The position numbers and the translations under genes were made by a program. Below the pieces are notes generated by a model. The model worked only from the letters and a program-made list of their open reading frames with translations, was not told the DNA's origin and did no database searches. 49,286 nucleotides of DNA, from positions 13,757 to 63,042 of the forward strand of contig JAQUIZ010000004.1 of assembly GCA_028683355.1 (NCBI GenBank). The letters run 5' to 3'. Each line of letters opens with the position of its first letter. The stretch's first letter is position 1. Shown in pieces: positions 48,088-49,286 of the stretch. This DNA is from Fermentimonas sp. (GTDB lineage Bacteria; Bacteroidota; Bacteroidia; Bacteroidales; Dysgonomonadaceae).

Positions 48088-49286
48088 TTAAACTCTCTTA
48101 AACCATAGTAATTGGTCTAACGGAACGTCAAATGTGATAGTTTGTCCTCCTTCAATCACTTCTCCATTAGAGTCTGTCCATGAACCTTTTGGAAATCTCA
48201 CCTCTCTCCTGTCTTCAATTGTAATTACCGGAGCTACAAGAATATCCTGACCTAACATGAATTGATCTTTACAATCACTAAAACCTTCATCAGGGAATAT
48301 AAACTCCATGTTGGAAACAATAGGGAGACCGGTTTTTGCACTATTATCGGCTAATCTCAGTATCTCAGGAACAAATTTCTGACGTAGATCAACAGCTTTC
48401 TTTACAGCGCTGAAGTGCTCCTCGTCAAGGATTCTCCATGGAGCAACAGAAAACTGCATCATTGGCATTAATGCATGGCACTGAGCGGAACGTACTATAA
48501 GTTTGGGATCGAGCTTATCAGAGTCTACATCGATAAACGAACTGTAATCTCCACCACCTATCATATCGGGACAGGAAAAGGGATAGCCTAATAAACCGGC
48601 AGCTGTGATATGTGGTATTAATTTTTGTATATCCTCCCAGGTGTGGTGTTTATCTCGCAGTCGCTCAACAAGAGGTTCGTTACCCATTTTCCACATTGCC
48701 CTATACTCATTCAGCGGATATTTTAGTCCTAACTCACCCCAAAGACGAGCATGTTCATTTGAGCTGACATCTCTATATGACACTACATTACCGGTATAAT
48801 ATTCAGGATCCCCTGCATCGAGCTTGAATCCATCTATACCATATTCTTCCATCAAGAAATCCAGCTGTTTTTGAAACCATCCGAGAGCTTCAGGATTTGT
48901 AAAGTCCATCACCATACTAAAACCATTCCACCATTCAATAATGGCAGGTTTTGTAGCTTTATCCCAACTTATTTCCTTGCTCCCCCTATTGTCCAAAAGA
49001 ACCCATTTATTTTTCATCAATAAACGTGCTTCTTCAGAGTCAGGACGAATAAATGGGCTGATCCATAACATAACTTTAAATCCCAAACGGTGCAGCTCAT
49101 CTACCATTGCTTTGGCATCCGGAAAGCGATCTTTCCTGAATTCGAACCTACCATAATACGGTGCCCAGTTATCATCTATCATCAATACTCCCGGGGGGAA
49201 ACCATTATCAATGATCTGATGTGCATAATCAAGTATATCTGTCTGGTTTTGATTATAAATGAGTTCAATCCATGTGTTATATTGGG
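48088..49286 (-). CDS. GH31 family glycoside hydrolase (alpha-glucosidase/alpha-xylosidase type), 5' end outside window
   Basis: The frame is open to the window edge, with QYNTWIELIYNQNQTDIL encoded upstream of the first internal ATG. The true start is therefore beyond 49286 and only about 399 C-terminal codons are seen. GH31 features are GVLMIDDNWAPYYGRFEF, KVMLWISPFI, the catalytic nucleophile in DGFKLDAGD, the acid/base region CPDMIGGGDYSSF, MMQFSVAPWR and a C-terminal sheet with DILVAPVIT. Substrate could be alpha-glucan, xyloglucan xylose or N-glycan glucose; the fragment does not decide. It is followed by a long stem-loop and a terminator. Confidence 0.9.
   Translation of the reverse strand, partial: QYNTWIELIYNQNQTDILDYAHQIIDNGFPPGVLMIDDNWAPYYGRFEFRKDRFPDAKAMVDELHRLGFKVMLWISPFIRPDSEEARLLMKNKWVLLDNRGSKEISWDKATKPAIIEWWNGFSMVMDFTNPEALGWFQKQLDFLMEEYGIDGFKLDAGDPEYYTGNVVSYRDVSSNEHARLWGELGLKYPLNEYRAMWKMGNEPLVERLRDKHHTWEDIQKLIPHITAAGLLGYPFSCPDMIGGGDYSSFIDVDSDKLDPKLIVRSAQCHALMPMMQFSVAPWRILDEEHFSAVKKAVDLRQKFVPEILRLADNSAKTGLPIVSNMEFIFPDEGFSDCKDQFMLGQDILVAPVITIEDRREVRFPKGSWTDSNGEVIEGGQTITFDVPLDQLLWFKRV

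Overview
The window is a chromosomal segment of a Bacteroidota bacterium, most likely an anaerobic Bacteroidales of the Dysgonomonadaceae/Porphyromonadaceae type. This placement is my inference from gene content. The signs are a fused LpxC-FabZ, a TonB-dependent thiamine receptor paired with a PnuC-type transporter behind a TPP riboswitch, GH92/GH125/GH31 glycosidases, a DUF6266 gene, a DUF4372-type IS4 remnant, and many promoters of the form TTTG/TTG-N19-21-TAnnTTTG, the pattern of the Bacteroidota primary sigma factor. Base composition is AT-rich and fairly even. No prophage, CRISPR array or integrated conjugative element is visible. The only mobile-element trace is a short transposase fragment near 46.6 kb.

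Layout. 0-6 kb: the end of a Ser/Asn/Arg-rich repeat protein, then a minus-strand run lpxD, lpxC-fabZ, lpxA, aguA, aguB (lipid A synthesis, then agmatine to putrescine). 6.5-9 kb: tRNA-Pro(GGG), an acetyl/succinyl-CoA transferase, a small membrane-anchored protein, and a candidate ~80-nt small RNA. 9-14 kb: miaB, a YtxH/holin-like/unknown trio, and a bifunctional Rel/SpoT. 14-17.4 kb: a TPP riboswitch driving a TonB-dependent receptor and PnuT. 17.3-23.4 kb: a minus-strand 2-oxoacid dehydrogenase operon (E1alpha, E1beta, E2, E3) followed by lipoate ligase. Its domain layout is unusual: E2 has no lipoyl domain and E3 carries one. 23.7-27.3 kb: a nitric-oxide defence block made of an Fe-S Rrf2 regulator, a quinol NO reductase and the di-iron repair protein RIC.

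27.4-29.3 kb: thiamine pyrophosphokinase, recO, rplS. 29.5-35.2 kb: a plus-strand operon of a split 5'-nucleotidase, a GH3/serine-hydrolase fusion and aroB. 35.2-38.4 kb: a minus-strand operon of a DPM1-like glycosyltransferase, dihydroorotase and a second glycosyltransferase. 38.5-42.4 kb: initiator tRNA and a GH125-GH92 mannosidase pair. 42.5-46.4 kb: an Lrp-type regulator, a DUF1015 protein, a DMP19-like protein and a DUF4143-type AAA ATPase. 46.5-49.3 kb: the IS4 fragment, a DUF6266 protein, tRNA-Pro(TGG), and the 3' part of a GH31 glycosidase that runs off the window.

Functional links. Thiamine uptake (14-17 kb) and thiamine pyrophosphokinase (27.4 kb) supply the TPP needed by the E1 enzyme at 21-23 kb, and lipoate ligase supplies that complex's other cofactor. 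The NO-defence genes are divergent from the dehydrogenase operon and share a 267-bp regulatory region with it. The points most worth checking are the lipoyl-domain transfer from E2 to E3, the tandem repeat at the Rrf2 promoter, the candidate small RNA near 8.95 kb, and a terminator for the YtxH/holin operon embedded in the coding end of rel.
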